Shown in pieces: positions 11,070 to 21,498 of a DNA stretch of 64,000 bases. The notes beneath the pieces were generated by a model. It saw only the letters and a program-made list of their open reading frames with translations, was not told the origin of the DNA and searched no databases. Origin of the DNA: Capronia americana (Eukaryota > Ascomycota > Eurotiomycetes > Chaetothyriales > Herpotrichiellaceae); NCBI GenBank assembly GCA_016110215.1, contig JADWQD010000009.1:1366093-1430092 (forward strand), in the 5' to 3' direction. Made by a program: the position numbers and the translations under genes. Numbering within the stretch: the stretch's first letter is position 1; each line of letters starts with the position of its first letter.

Positions 11070-12040
11070 GCTGGTGGCGATTTTGTGAGTCTAATCGTAA
11101 TAATTGGGTCGCCTAGCGTTGTCGGTGTGTTTTATATGTGTGAAAGTCGAATCCGGTGCCGAGGGTGGCGCGGTGAGTCGGTTGGTGTTTCTTGTTGACC
11201 TGTTCTCCATAGGCTGTTGACGATGCGACGCGGGTTTCGGGCGGTGAGGTTGGTGTTTTCGCAATTGTTGTCGTGGTGTCGGCGGTCGGGGATATCCGAA
11301 AAGATGGCGATGATGATTATGCTGCTGCTGCTGTGGTTAGTATCGCTGGCCGAGTCTGCGCTGGGAGGCAGCTCCCTCGGTGGCAGAATCCAGGGAAATA
11401 GTGGCAGGAGACACAACTACAAACACGGGGTCCTGCCCTGCCTGCCACCGGCAACGGCGACCGCCAAGCCGGGCTAATCTGCACGTAATTCTCCGATTGA
11501 CCCGCTACACTTTCTCTTCCCAGTGGTCAGAGTAAGTAGATGATTACACTAAGCTCACGAGTCTCAACATCCAGGCGTGCTGAGTGACCTGTAAGACCAG
11601 CCTGCCAGACATCGGCTCTGAGATTGCATCGGGTGGACTTGCAGACACCTGGCAGAGTCGGTGTCATACATGGCAAGATATGTCCTATGAAGTTGCCGCG
11701 AATGACCCAAAGGTCTGGGAATTCGACGATAGACAGCCGTGGTACGAACAAGAGCAGCCATGATGTCCAGCTACAGGGGATTGAAAAGGCTTGCCTGTCA
11801 TCCATACCATCTAAATTGTCCGCAGAGGGCTTTTACATCCAAGGTTTAGATGGGTTGGATGGGTGTCGCGACGCCACAAACCCCTGTTCTACGCGACTCG
11901 CCGTTCTCGGACATATGTACATCTGATCGGTGCAGACTCGACCACGTTTTACCACGGCCATCCCACAGCATGCAATCTTTTGGGTCGGACCCCATACACC
12001 AAGCTCGGGCCGTCACGCTAGGAACTTGGCCGATTGTATT
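11070..12040. other. Intergenic, no supported gene
   Basis: About 970 bp upstream of nudE and downstream of the first dehydrogenase gene. A short frame at about 11223-11477 (+) has a hydrophobic stretch but no recognisable domain or splice support, and it is better read as nudE promoter sequence. A run of CTG triplets occurs near 11321-11333. Confidence 0.5.
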
Positions 12041-13175
12041 CTATATCTTGTTGTCCAAGACCGGCTCATGAAGGTAGTGCGACCGCTCATATGTCAAGCG
12101 AGCGCTGTGTCTCGATTCCTCGTTGACGAACGGCAAGAACTGGACAACCCGGACTCCCAATTTGGGGGCGACTTCGAGACATTCTCCGGACATCTCGTTG
12201 GCGCCCAGTAATGACTCGAAGGCCTCCAGCAGTTTCTCCATAGGCACTAGAGCCCCAACCCTCTCGGCCTTCGCATATACTGCCTCAGTGGAGATTCCCG
12301 TGCGGATCTTGTTGGGACACACTGCGTTCAGAGTAATCTTCTCCTCAGCAAGGATCTTCCCGTAGGAGCGGACCAGTCCGACAATGGCACTGAAGGCTCG
12401 TTAGTTTTCTTTTCAGCATCACGAATGCTGGTGGCCTTTGTGCATTGGAAAGGATGGATGACAATACATACTGCTTTGCGGCTGTATACAGTGGTACAGT
12501 TTCGTGGATGTAGAAGCCGCAGACCGAGGCAACTGGCGCAACTAGTAGAAGATTGTGTTAGGTACAGGGTTGAACAGGGAGCGTGTGCAGATGGTCGAAG
12601 TGCTTACTCTTCCCCCGAAAGCCGTATCTGTTGGGCGGCTGGCGTCGGAAATGCTGCACAGCCAGACTGATCGTGTAGATGGCGCCGACACAGTCCACGT
12701 CGAGCACAGTCAGGTCAGGCTTCTCGTATCCCGCCGAGTCGGGCCGGTTGGGGAATGTACGCCGCTCGCCAATGCCAGCAATGGGGAAGACATAATCGAT
12801 GCGTTTGAACTCAGCCTCGGCGATTTCCCACGCGGCGCGTTGCGAATCCCACGAAGCCACATCCGCCTCGACTGTCCACACCATCTGCGCGGTTGCGTTC
12901 AGCTCGTTGGCCAATGCCTCGGCGCCTTTGCGGTTCAAATCTGCCACGTAGACTTTGATACTTTGGCGGGAGGTTATTAGATTCTGGTCATCGACAGGAT
13001 GGACAGGAGGAAAGAGTAGAAGAGTTGTCCACACCCTTTCTCAACGAGCATCTTGGCGACTGCTCGTCCAATACCGCTTGCGCCACCTACCACGAGCTAT
13101 TAGCCCTCTATTGACTCAGAGAGGTGTTCCGGGCGTCATGCCGGTCAGGAAGGCTGTCTGTCCCTCGTAAGCCAT
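12041..13175 (-). CDS. Short-chain dehydrogenase/reductase (SDR), five exons
   Basis: Classical SDR, an NAD(P)-dependent oxidoreductase of unknown substrate. Exons on the minus strand: 13142-13175, 13035-13086, 12608-12960, 12472-12541 and 12041-12389. They join in frame to 285 residues. The Rossmann glycine motif TGGASGIG lies at residues 11-18 and is restored only by removing intron 1. Catalytic Ser152 and the Y165-x-x-x-K169 pair are restored by joining exons 3, 4 and 5. The design resembles 15-hydroxyprostaglandin-dehydrogenase-type SDRs. Intron 1 appears to use a GC donor (GCATGA) with a CTAAT branch and TAG acceptor, because no GT donor precedes the in-frame stop. The segment AKMLVEKG is shared with the divergent SDR at 13811, suggesting related paralogues. 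Confidence 0.85.
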
Positions 13176-13810
13176 TGGTGAAACTGGATACCAGTGATCA
13201 AGATACGATTTGGTTTCTCTGTCTTCCGAGTTCTGGATATTCGAAATTCTGATCCTGATTCTGCGTTATTCGTTCCCCTCGAATGGTTCGTTGTGCAGCG
13301 AAGATTGTGCCAATGTCCAAGAGGGGCTTATATAGTCGGTTATGCGTCCGATAGAAGCAAACATTCAACCTTTGGGGCGCCGCGAGGATGAATTGTTCAA
13401 CTGTACTCGACCTGTGCCGATGGCAATCGAGACATGGAGCGCCTTGCAGGCACTTATCACTTTATGATGTGCTTCGCCCAACTTGCCGCCTCCAACTCGC
13501 AATCGTAGAAGGCGTTCTACTCCCAAGATACTGTACAAGTATCATTGCCGAAACCCGAGGTCTCCGCCTTTCGGCACTCCTTGTCAAACCCCCCTCTGCG
13601 GAGAAAGGGGGGTGGCTTCACGAAGTACACAGTATGTATGTATCTTGATATCCTGTCATCGCGCAGGCGCTGTTGTCCAGAAAGATAATCCAGGTCCAAC
13701 TGCATGCATGCACATAATATCTTTCCGAACCTTGGACAGCTCATCACTGTGATTGATTGACTCCTCAGACGTACGAGTTGTGAAAAGTCTCCTGCGCTAT
13801 TATCATCAGC
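13176..13810. other. Shared divergent promoter of the two SDR genes
   Basis: About 635 bp between the start codons of two oppositely transcribed SDR genes. No coding segment is supported. A shared bidirectional promoter is the simplest reading and would allow coordinated expression; this is inference. Confidence 0.5.
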
Positions 13811-14969
13811 ATGCCTGGACTCAACTTGAAGGGCGCCTCTGCCATTGTGACAGGGGCGGGTTCCGGTAAGAAAGACCGAAGAGGACACTCACTCACAATG
13901 TATGTACCTTGACTGACTCCCCAAACCGGTGCAGGCATCAATTTGGCACTTGCGAAGATGCTGGTTGAGAAAGGGTGTAACGTCCTCATTGCCGACATTG
14001 GCTTGCGACCTGAAGCACAAGCGTTCATTGACTCGACCACGCAGAACGGTGGTTCAGGTCCGAACATTTTCTTTGAACGAACTGATGTTACGGACTGGCC
14101 TCAGCTACAAAAGGCCTTCGACGTTGCCAAGGAGAAATTCGGGACCGTGCCAGACCTGATTTGCCCCGGAGCAGGGATTTATGAGCCTGTACGTACCCCC
14201 TATCCTTGGTGTAGTGTGGTTTGTTTTGAGTTGGATCCAATCTTCCACTCTATCTTTCGCTCTCCTGCCTTAGCTACTCTCTCTGACCCTGGCAGCCAAG
14301 CTCGGGGTTCTGGGGAGACGTCGATTCACCATCCCACTACAAGATTTTCGACATCAACCTCGTCCATCCAATTAAGATGACCCGCATCGCCATCCGGGAG
14401 ATGCTTCGCGCCAAAAAGCCCGGGGTCATCCTCCACATTGCCAGTGTAGCGGCCGAGACTGTCAACCTGATTACTCCCCTCTATCATGCATCAAAGCACG
14501 GAATCGGCAGTTTTGTCATGGGTATGGGTTCTCTAGAAGCGTTCTGCGGTATTCGGGTTGTCGGAGTCGCTCCAGGGTACGTTTCTAAACGATTCCCCCG
14601 CTCCGCCACGCACCGTTCTATATTGGTGATGTGCACCGGCTGACGCAACCGAAACTGACTGCTCTTGTTAGAGCCATAAACACGCCTCTATTGATGGAAG
14701 ACCCCGGTGTCGCTGGCTGGTTTGATCCAACAAAGGACAAGATGCTCGAACCCAGTGTCATTGCTCGCGCCCTGGTCGCCCTGGCCGAGAACGCCGACGA
14801 TCGGTATCCCGCTGGCACGGTGCTGGAGGTGATAGACGAGGCTGAGGAAAGTTGGCGGAGCATCCCTCTCTACAACAACCCCGGCCCAGCGCGTACGAAT
14901 CTAGTCAGCAATAAGGACAGTGCCCTCGTTATCATTCAGAAGATGCTAAAGGACGAGGCCGGACAATGA
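13811..14969 (+). CDS. Short-chain dehydrogenase/reductase (SDR), four exons
   Basis: Classical NAD(P)-dependent SDR, substrate unknown. Exons 13811-13865, 13935-14188, 14296-14576 and 14672-14969 join in frame to 295 residues. Donors are GTAAGA, GTACGT and GTACGT. The glycine motif TGAGSGI (residues 14-20) is completed across intron 1. Asn124 (FDINLVHP), Ser153 (HIASVAAE) and Y166-x-x-x-K170 (YHASK) form the expected active site. The C-terminal extension of about 80 residues (from INTPLL) resembles 15-hydroxyprostaglandin-dehydrogenase-like fungal SDRs. It is divergent to the SDR at 12041-13175, with which it shares the AKMLVEKG segment and a similar length, and lies next to an esterase and an isochorismatase-like gene, so a common small-molecule pathway is possible. 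Confidence 0.9.
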
Positions 14970-15954
14970 ACTACAGTAGATTAAACATTCTGTGCGTCCA
15001 TGCGCAAACCTTGAACAGGATTGCGGGCAATGGTGAGTGAAGGAGAATTTTATCCAGGGGAAGGGAGCAAGCCTCCAGCCAGCCAGCCGGCCCCTTGACG
15101 AGCTTTTATGCGTGCTCGTAGATCTGGACATCTTTGGAGAGCAAGTCCCTTTGATTCCTCCGGGGTGTAGGCCAACCTCATAATCCTAGACAGATGCACA
15201 ATATGTCCTACCACAGATGCCATAACGCGAGGTGTGGATGGTGCAACAGCAACAACCAAATAATGGGACATCGTCAAGCGACCGTCTTCGCCCGGTCAAT
15301 ATTCAAAAGAAACACGCGAATCGGCATTTCATAGTCGGGAATTTGCTGTCCGGTCGAACTCAAACCATCAACCACCAGCATGCCAGTCGCCCTGCCGAAG
15401 CACTAGCAGGGAGTATGGAGTTAGGATGCCATGAACGAATCCTTTTCCTACATACATACTGTTCAAAGTGCATCTCTCTCCGCAACGTCTTCCACTGGGG
15501 CTGGCGAGGTCGTTGCTCCTCACTTTTACGGACGAAGCCGTCACTGAGGAACTCGGGGCGTTTTATTACTGTAGAGCTCGGTTTGCATCAAGTTTCGTTT
15601 CTTCGATCATTTATTCCCTGCAATCTCCTTGTTGGAGGTTTCATCGCTTCTCCCCGGTGAAAATAGAGAATGGCAGCGTCCAAAATGTGGGCGGCATGAG
15701 ATGTTTTGCATCATCGAGCCTTTCCTCAGATTCGGTCTCCCAGGTGATTTCAAGATCGGCAGCAATACAATGGGGCATTGATGCGGATTTTAATGGCAGA
15801 ACGGTCAACGACTTTTCCGCAATCTCTAGCATGGAGCATGAGGCGAGAAACTAGCCCAATGAGAGTGTCTCTTGTCTCTTGTCTCTTTATTTATCCATTT
15901 GCGTGCGAGTAGTCCTGAACCTCGTCGGGATTGATCGGCTGTGTGGTCGCGACT
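14970..15954. other. Intergenic, no supported gene
   Basis: About 985 bp between the second SDR and the hydrolase gene, which are convergent. Frames at 15468-15854 (+) and 15641-15832 (-) overlap each other and match no family I know. The minus-strand frame has a fairly natural composition and could be a relic, but nothing else supports it. Confidence 0.45.
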
Positions 15955-17236
15955 CTAGGGAAGTTCGACCTTGGTCGAGTTCTCGAGACTATCTGATAGA
16001 CACCATTGAATACCTTCCACGACCAGTTCGTCCCATCGCGCACTGGCCTTAAGACTCCCGAATCGCCTGAAGCCATGGGGTAGGCCGGGGAAAACATTCA
16101 CTCGTGTCGGTACGCTAAGAAGCGCCGTTAGTCTTCGTAGTAGTTGTCAACTCGACGTCCATGGCCTGGTAAGCAGCCAGCCAGGCACCAAAGTTGCAAG
16201 ATTAGGATACAGCATTGCTTACCCGTTTTTGTTCAGCTTGTCGGCATATAATAGCGCCTCATCCCGTAGAGGGTCCATCCCTGCCACGATGAAGACCGTC
16301 TTTGGCATTCCCTGGATTTTCTCGTCCGGTGCGAACAGCGTACTTAGATATATATCTGTGGGGTCGGTGTCTGGATCGCTGAGGGCATCGGTGAACAGGG
16401 TGATTTGCGCGAGGGGGAGAATAGGAGCGTCACTGTTTTGCACAAAGCTTGATCGCTCTTTCGATGCCAACAAGTCAAACGGATAGGCATTGGGGTGCAT
16501 CAACCATGGGATGAGGAGCATTTGTCCGGCAACGGCGATGTTCAGCGCAGAAGATGGCAGTTCCTGCGCACGAAGCACAACAGAGGCTGCTAGACCGCCA
16601 CCGGCGGAGATCCCACCCACAATCACCCTTTTGCAATCGCCGCCAATGGATGTGATGTTTTTGTCGAGCCAGAGAAACGCATCCCAGGCATCGTTATGGG
16701 GCACGGGATACTTGAAGGCCGGCGCGTGACGGTAATTCACATGGACAACAATGACCGAGTCGTATGGGGACATGGCAACAACACGGCTGCAATTGGCGTC
16801 CTCTGACTCGATGCTCCCGAAAAGATATCCGCCGCCGTGGAAGAAGAGATAGACCGGCAGCGGCGCTGTCGCAGAAACATCGGAGCCACGTCTGGTCTTG
16901 TAAATGCGGGCTGGAATGGTGGAAGCGTCGCGTGTTGGGATACTGACATCTTCCCAGCTGACTTTCTCGAACAGCCCTGAGGGGAAAAAAGACTTCGTGT
17001 TAGCATTCTCACGGCGTCCCTGGCTGGCAACAACATTGCTGGTATACCGGGTCACGGATGTGCCGACCTGATGTTTCCATCTCTACTCTAGAATCCTTCT
17101 CCCGAAGGGCGTTCCTTGATCGTTGGTAGTCTACCAGAGTCTCCCCCGGTGCCAGCCCGACCGGCGGGAGCACCGTTACTTGAGTGAACCGCTCCCATTC
17201 AGGGTTCGGTCCCTGGTACTGGGAGTAGTCGGCCAT
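15955..17236 (-). CDS. Alpha/beta hydrolase fold-3 (HSL-type) esterase
   Basis: Carboxylic ester hydrolase of the hormone-sensitive-lipase group. Exons on the minus strand: about 17068-17236, 16223-16976 and 15955-16114, giving about 360 residues. The oxyanion motif HGGG (FFHGGGYLFGS), the nucleophile elbow GISAGG, an acid residue in AGMDPLRDE, and the catalytic His in FPGLPHGF (last exon) are all present. The last exon uses frame VNVFPGLPHGFRRFG, not the longer open frame nearby, and stops at 15955-15957. The exon 1 donor is uncertain: GTCGGC at 17067 or GTGACC at 17055 both keep the frame, and neither is strong. Substrate unknown; its neighbours (two SDRs and an isochorismatase-like hydrolase) suggest a small catabolic set, which is inference. 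Confidence 0.88.
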
Positions 17237-17915
17237 GGCGACTGCTCTGTAGGATAGAGGGGCGATGAATTAACGAAGACAAACGCGTGTAGACTTTGCA
17301 AAGATCGGTTGACCTTTTCAATCGTCCACCGCGTCCATGAGGTCTGAGTCTGACGGCGGGAATCGGATTATAACCGGCTTGTCGCTAACCGGGCCGTCGG
17401 CAACGACAACCAGGGACAGCCCAAGCTGCATTGCGCTTCTGCGCGAAGGTATCAAAACTTGTGATACGCTGGTTGACACTAATTAGTTGACGTCTCGGTA
17501 GTAGGGCTTTTGTAAGGGCAATATAATGTTCACCTCCCCGCCTCCATTGGGACATGTGAATCTAAGTCTTATGTTCGTCGTTGAAGGCATTTTGAGATGA
17601 CCGTTTGAGAAGGCATATATCTTACGAGTCTTCTTGAAAGTAGCGATCTTGCTCGAGATTGGCTGAAGAAAGACCCATGGTGCCTCGCAAAATGTCTATG
17701 CTCGTGCGAGTCCTCGTACCCACTCATACCCACCGTGACCAAAGGGCGGGCGGCTGAGTCGGGTGCTCGTGCTGTGTTAATCTGGACTGATCTCGGACTT
17801 GTCCGCATATCTAGACGTATAATATATATTCCTAGCTGCATGGAACGGACGAAATGGGAGAAGTCAAGAACGAACCACCCAGTTTTGACGTTGATTTTCT
17901 CAACCGATCCAATCA
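17237..17915. other. Divergent promoter region between the hydrolase and isochorismatase-like genes
   Basis: About 680 bp with no supported coding segment. The two flanking genes point away from each other, so both promoters should lie here. Confidence 0.5.
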
Positions 17916-18761
17916 ATGGGAGACGCAACACTGCAATTGGGTCTGAACGACTCGATCCTAGCACAGCCCTACCACTATCCACACGATGCTTCTTTCAGTC
18001 CTGCGACAACCGCGATCGTCGTCATTGATATGCAACGCGATTGTGAGAGAACTGCACCTCCTTGACTGACAAGAGTGGACTGACCAGGTTCCAGTCTGTG
18101 AAGTTGGCGGATATTTCGACTGTCAAGGCTATGATGTGGAGGATGCTCGACTCCTGATCCCGACCATTCAGGCACTCCTCTCTGCTGCACGCGGAGCCGG
18201 GTTTCCAGTCTTCTTCACGCGCGAAGGTATCGAGCAGTGCACCAAGCATCTGTCACCTGCTTGGAAATTGACCGTCTTGTAGGACATCGACCCGACCTTT
18301 CCACATTATCAAGTCGTGAACGCTTTCGATCACGCAACAATCCGCGCCAATTGGGCATCGGCGATCGAGGTCCACTTGGTAGATTCCTGATTCGCGGGGA
18401 GCCTGGACACGATGTGATTCGTGAGCTGGAGCCACGGCCCAACGAAGTGATCATCGACAAGCCTGGCAGAGGAGCTTTTGCTCACACGGATTTTGAGCAT
18501 CTCTTGAAGATTCGTGGTATCAGGAACCTGGTGTTGTGCGGAGTGACTACCGATGTCTGCGTTTCCACTACCATGCGGGAGGCCAATGACCGCGGGTGCG
18601 ACTGTCTTCTACTTGAAGACGCAACGGCGGCTGCAACACCGCAACTGCACAATGCCACGGTGGAGTCTGTCAAGATGGAAGGCGGAATCTTTGGCGCCGT
18701 CGCGCAATCAGCCGATGTGATCCAAGCGATGATTCGTGCAGCCGTCCCGCCCAGAGGATGA
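17916..18761 (+). CDS. Isochorismatase-like cysteine hydrolase
   Basis: Member of the isochorismatase-fold amidohydrolases, close in pattern to biuret or ureidoacrylate hydrolase-like enzymes that split amide bonds through a Cys nucleophile. Exons 17916-18042, 18095-18226 and 18283-18761 join in frame to 245 residues; the introns are 52 and 56 nt. The catalytic triad is visible: D38 in VVIDMQRD, K146 in IIDKPGRG and C179 in GVTTDVCVSTTMREANDRG. The GHRPDL motif is restored by intron 2 removal. The segment EPGHDVIRELEP fits the family. The start ATG at 17916 gives a 30-residue leader before the first strand. Converges on ENP2 with only 21 bp between the stop codons. True substrate cannot be read from sequence. 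Confidence 0.92.
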
Positions 18762-18782
18762 GAGTGTAATGCCAAAGGATCA

Positions 18783-20960
18783 TTACATCTTTCTGAAAGT
18801 GTTTCCGGATGCACTTCGTCGACCTTGTCCTCTTGACGTGCCAGTCGAGTCACCGTAGAACTTGTCCGAAGCTTTAGATTTCTTGGTTGGCTCGAACGTT
18901 ATGACCTTGTCACCCACAGCTCCACCAAAGCCTGCTCGACGCTGCTTTCGCTCAACAGGCTGGAGATTCTCTGCCCGAGAGCCGAAGGAGCGATCATGAG
19001 TCGTCCTCGCAGTTCTCCTTGCTCCTGATGATGTGACGCGCATCTGCATCTGATCTCGCTTCTTCTGCTTCTTATTCGGACGGCGTTTGTAATCGGCGGT
19101 CGATACGCGAGTATCCGATTTACTCCGCCCGCCAGTGAAATCGTCTTCGTCTGTCTCGTCTTCATCGCTTGACCCAGGTACCTCGTCAATAGCCTCTTCT
19201 TCGACAGCTGTAAGACCTTTCTCTCGGTCCAGATTTGAAGCCGGCACTTTGGTGCTTGGGTTAAGGTGTTGAAACTCTCTCGAAGTTTCGTCCACCGCGT
19301 AGTCTTCCTCCTGAAACATTCTAGCAAATCGAGCATCAGGGAACAGACCTTTGTCCTCAGTCTGAGCGGCCGGCATTGTGGCCGCTTCGGCCGGAGCACT
19401 GTCGTCGCCACCCTGAGCCAATACACGTTGGGCCCGCCGCCTCTCATTCTTTTCTTCTCGCTCAAGTATCCTCTCAAGAAATTTGCGATTTACCTTGGCC
19501 GTAATCTTTTTCTTGCCCCGGATCCTGCTCTCCCGCTCTTTGTCAATCTTCGCCTGGACTCTTTTCGCTCGTTCTTCTTCCCAGCTGGTGGGATTTGCGA
19601 TGAGCCTTGCTTCCTCATACAGACCCTGAGCAACGAAGAAGCCATGCATGTAAGGACGAAGCAAATTTGTCTTGCCAACCAGATGATCCAGATTGAGCAT
19701 GCGCAGCTGAGGGGGCGTAAGAAATTTGTAATTGTCGTAGGTTTCTCCGACCTTGGTTTTTGCAAAAGCGTAGGGATCGTTAGGATCATCGGCCATTTCC
19801 TCAACGACGTTGTCCAGGAATGAGCACCACTTTGGCGCAGGTCCAAGCTGGGGGATGAAGAACGCATGCTGTTGCCGGCCTTCGTTAGCTGTCAGGAACA
19901 TGCCGCTGTCTTTGCACCAAGCCACGCAGTTAATGTCCACAGCTGGCTCTACCGACGTCCAGGGTGTCCCATCCAATTCGTCCCACAGCTTCAGTATCCG
20001 TCGGTCGGCGGATGCAATCTTAGGTTCCGTTACCGAGTCTCGAGTTTTGATGCCTTGGGTTAAGTATTGCACATACTGAATAGGGTAGCCATAGCCCTGG
20101 TCTTTCTTGAGTGTGGGGAGGGACGAACGCAGATCGTAAAGGTAGATGAGCCCAGAAGACGTTCCAACGGCCATGCTGATGCCAGATCGATGAAAGTCGA
20201 GCGCCGTGACTTCGGGTCGTCCTTCGAAGTCTGGCGGTACGGCCAGTGTCGCCACTCGTGCCCTTGAGCGAGTGTCCCAATACTCAACTGTGCCCAGCGA
20301 TGTTCCAAATGCCAGCAGATTGTGACTTCCCTCCGCGACAGCCGCCACATTGACACTTCCGGCTTGGATGCCACCTTGCAGCGCTCCGCCACCCACCGTG
20401 TTCAGGTCATCCCCGCCAACGTCGATTTCGAACTCGCTCATAAACCTCCCCAGCTCAAGATTAAACCTGAAAACTTCGCCCATCCCATTTCCATTGACGC
20501 CGACCGCAGGGACAAGCAGCTCCGTATTGTTTCTGTCGTAGGCAAGGTCGCGGCCGTAGCGAGGGATCCGTAGCGACTCGTGGCATCCGCCCGGGGTGTG
20601 AAACTCCAGTGAACGATCCTCCTGCAGATGAACAGTCTTGGAGTAGTCGCTGGAGAGGAAAATGAAGGTCTTGTTCAGAGTGTTTGTGTGTCTCGCCCAA
20701 GAAAGCGCAAGGTTTGGCAGATAATGGGTGTGGATTTGTGGCTTGTACGTGCCGGTGCTCATAACCCATTCTCCATCTTCACTGATCCGCACACATTGGC
20801 TGGCTTCCTCGAACCCGAAGTCCTGCAACAGTTCGACACGATTTGCATACTCGGGGTCTTTCTTGCGCTTCTGCCGCTGGGAAAGCCAGTCTGGGAGGCT
20901 GCGATTTGTTGATGGCCCCGCAACCGTGTAGACGGGGACGGTACTGTTGGTGAGTCTCAT
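18783..20960 (-). CDS. ENP2: Nucleolar WD-repeat protein ENP2/NOL10
   Basis: Essential nucleolar protein of the small-subunit (90S) pre-ribosome, needed for 18S rRNA maturation. Single exon, about 725 residues. The N-terminus (NRSLPDWLSQRQKRK, then NRVELLQDFGFEEAS and MSTGTYKPQIH) matches the ENP2/NOL10 pattern. WD-like repeats fill the first half, with the segments EYWDTRSRARV, IYLYDLRSS and GMFLTANEG. The NUC153-type block follows (MHGFFVAQGLYEEARLIANP), then a basic coiled segment and an acidic or basic tail with nuclear-type signals. The frame is open upstream of 20960, but without an ATG; the first ATG (MRLTNSTVPVY) is chosen. Confidence 0.96.
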   Translation of the reverse strand: MRLTNSTVPVYTVAGPSTNRSLPDWLSQRQKRKKDPEYANRVELLQDFGFEEASQCVRISEDGEWVMSTGTYKPQIHTHYLPNLALSWARHTNTLNKTFIFLSSDYSKTVHLQEDRSLEFHTPGGCHESLRIPRYGRDLAYDRNNTELLVPAVGVNGNGMGEVFRFNLELGRFMSEFEIDVGGDDLNTVGGGALQGGIQAGSVNVAAVAEGSHNLLAFGTSLGTVEYWDTRSRARVATLAVPPDFEGRPEVTALDFHRSGISMAVGTSSGLIYLYDLRSSLPTLKKDQGYGYPIQYVQYLTQGIKTRDSVTEPKIASADRRILKLWDELDGTPWTSVEPAVDINCVAWCKDSGMFLTANEGRQQHAFFIPQLGPAPKWCSFLDNVVEEMADDPNDPYAFAKTKVGETYDNYKFLTPPQLRMLNLDHLVGKTNLLRPYMHGFFVAQGLYEEARLIANPTSWEEERAKRVQAKIDKERESRIRGKKKITAKVNRKFLERILEREEKNERRRAQRVLAQGGDDSAPAEAATMPAAQTEDKGLFPDARFARMFQEEDYAVDETSREFQHLNPSTKVPASNLDREKGLTAVEEEAIDEVPGSSDEDETDEDDFTGGRSKSDTRVSTADYKRRPNKKQKKRDQMQMRVTSSGARRTARTTHDRSFGSRAENLQPVERKQRRAGFGGAVGDKVITFEPTKKSKASDKFYGDSTGTSRGQGRRSASGNTFRKM

Positions 20961-21498
20961 GCTGGACGAAGGTGGCAAGGTTATCGTGTGAACATGGTAA
21001 CGGGTACAGGGGGAAGTAGCCTGCTGCTGTTAGCTCACAGAAGAGGCGTGAAGGGTGTGCTGGGAAAATCAATCCTTACCTGGTGGCACTCGAAAGATTT
21101 TGCTGAATCGACGGCAACAATTTTGCGGAGAGCGCGAGTCACGTGGACAGCGTGCGTCTTCACCGCGCGCTCTATTTCCGTTCACTTCATCTGATCATCA
21201 ACTTCCATCACCACTAGAGCTGGCCTCTCTCTGACTTCATTCCATCACTCGTATTCGGGGTCAAACCGTCAATATCCATTCCAGCTTGCTGCACACTGTG
21301 TTCGCGAGGACATCCGGCTGTGCGCTCCCCTCATTGAAGTCAGCAGCATCGCTTCCGCCTCAGCCTGGACCTCCAGTGGATTCGCCAGTCCACCTGAAAT
21401 ACTCGAACCCGCTTGTGCAATGCACCTAAAAGGCCAACATCTCATATTGTCGCGCTACTGTCGACATCTAATCCTCGTCCCCCCGAACGGCTAACGAA
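20961..21498. other. Divergent promoter region between ENP2 and MED13
   Basis: About 540 bp, no gene seen. Both flanking genes are transcribed away from it. Confidence 0.6.

Noticed and set aside
11223..11477. Small plus-strand frame with a hydrophobic stretch
   Set aside because: No cleavage or domain pattern; the region is the nudE promoter and the hydrophobic part comes from CTG triplets.
15468..15854. Plus- and minus-strand frames between the SDR and hydrolase genes
   Set aside because: They overlap each other; neither matches a known family nor has splice support.
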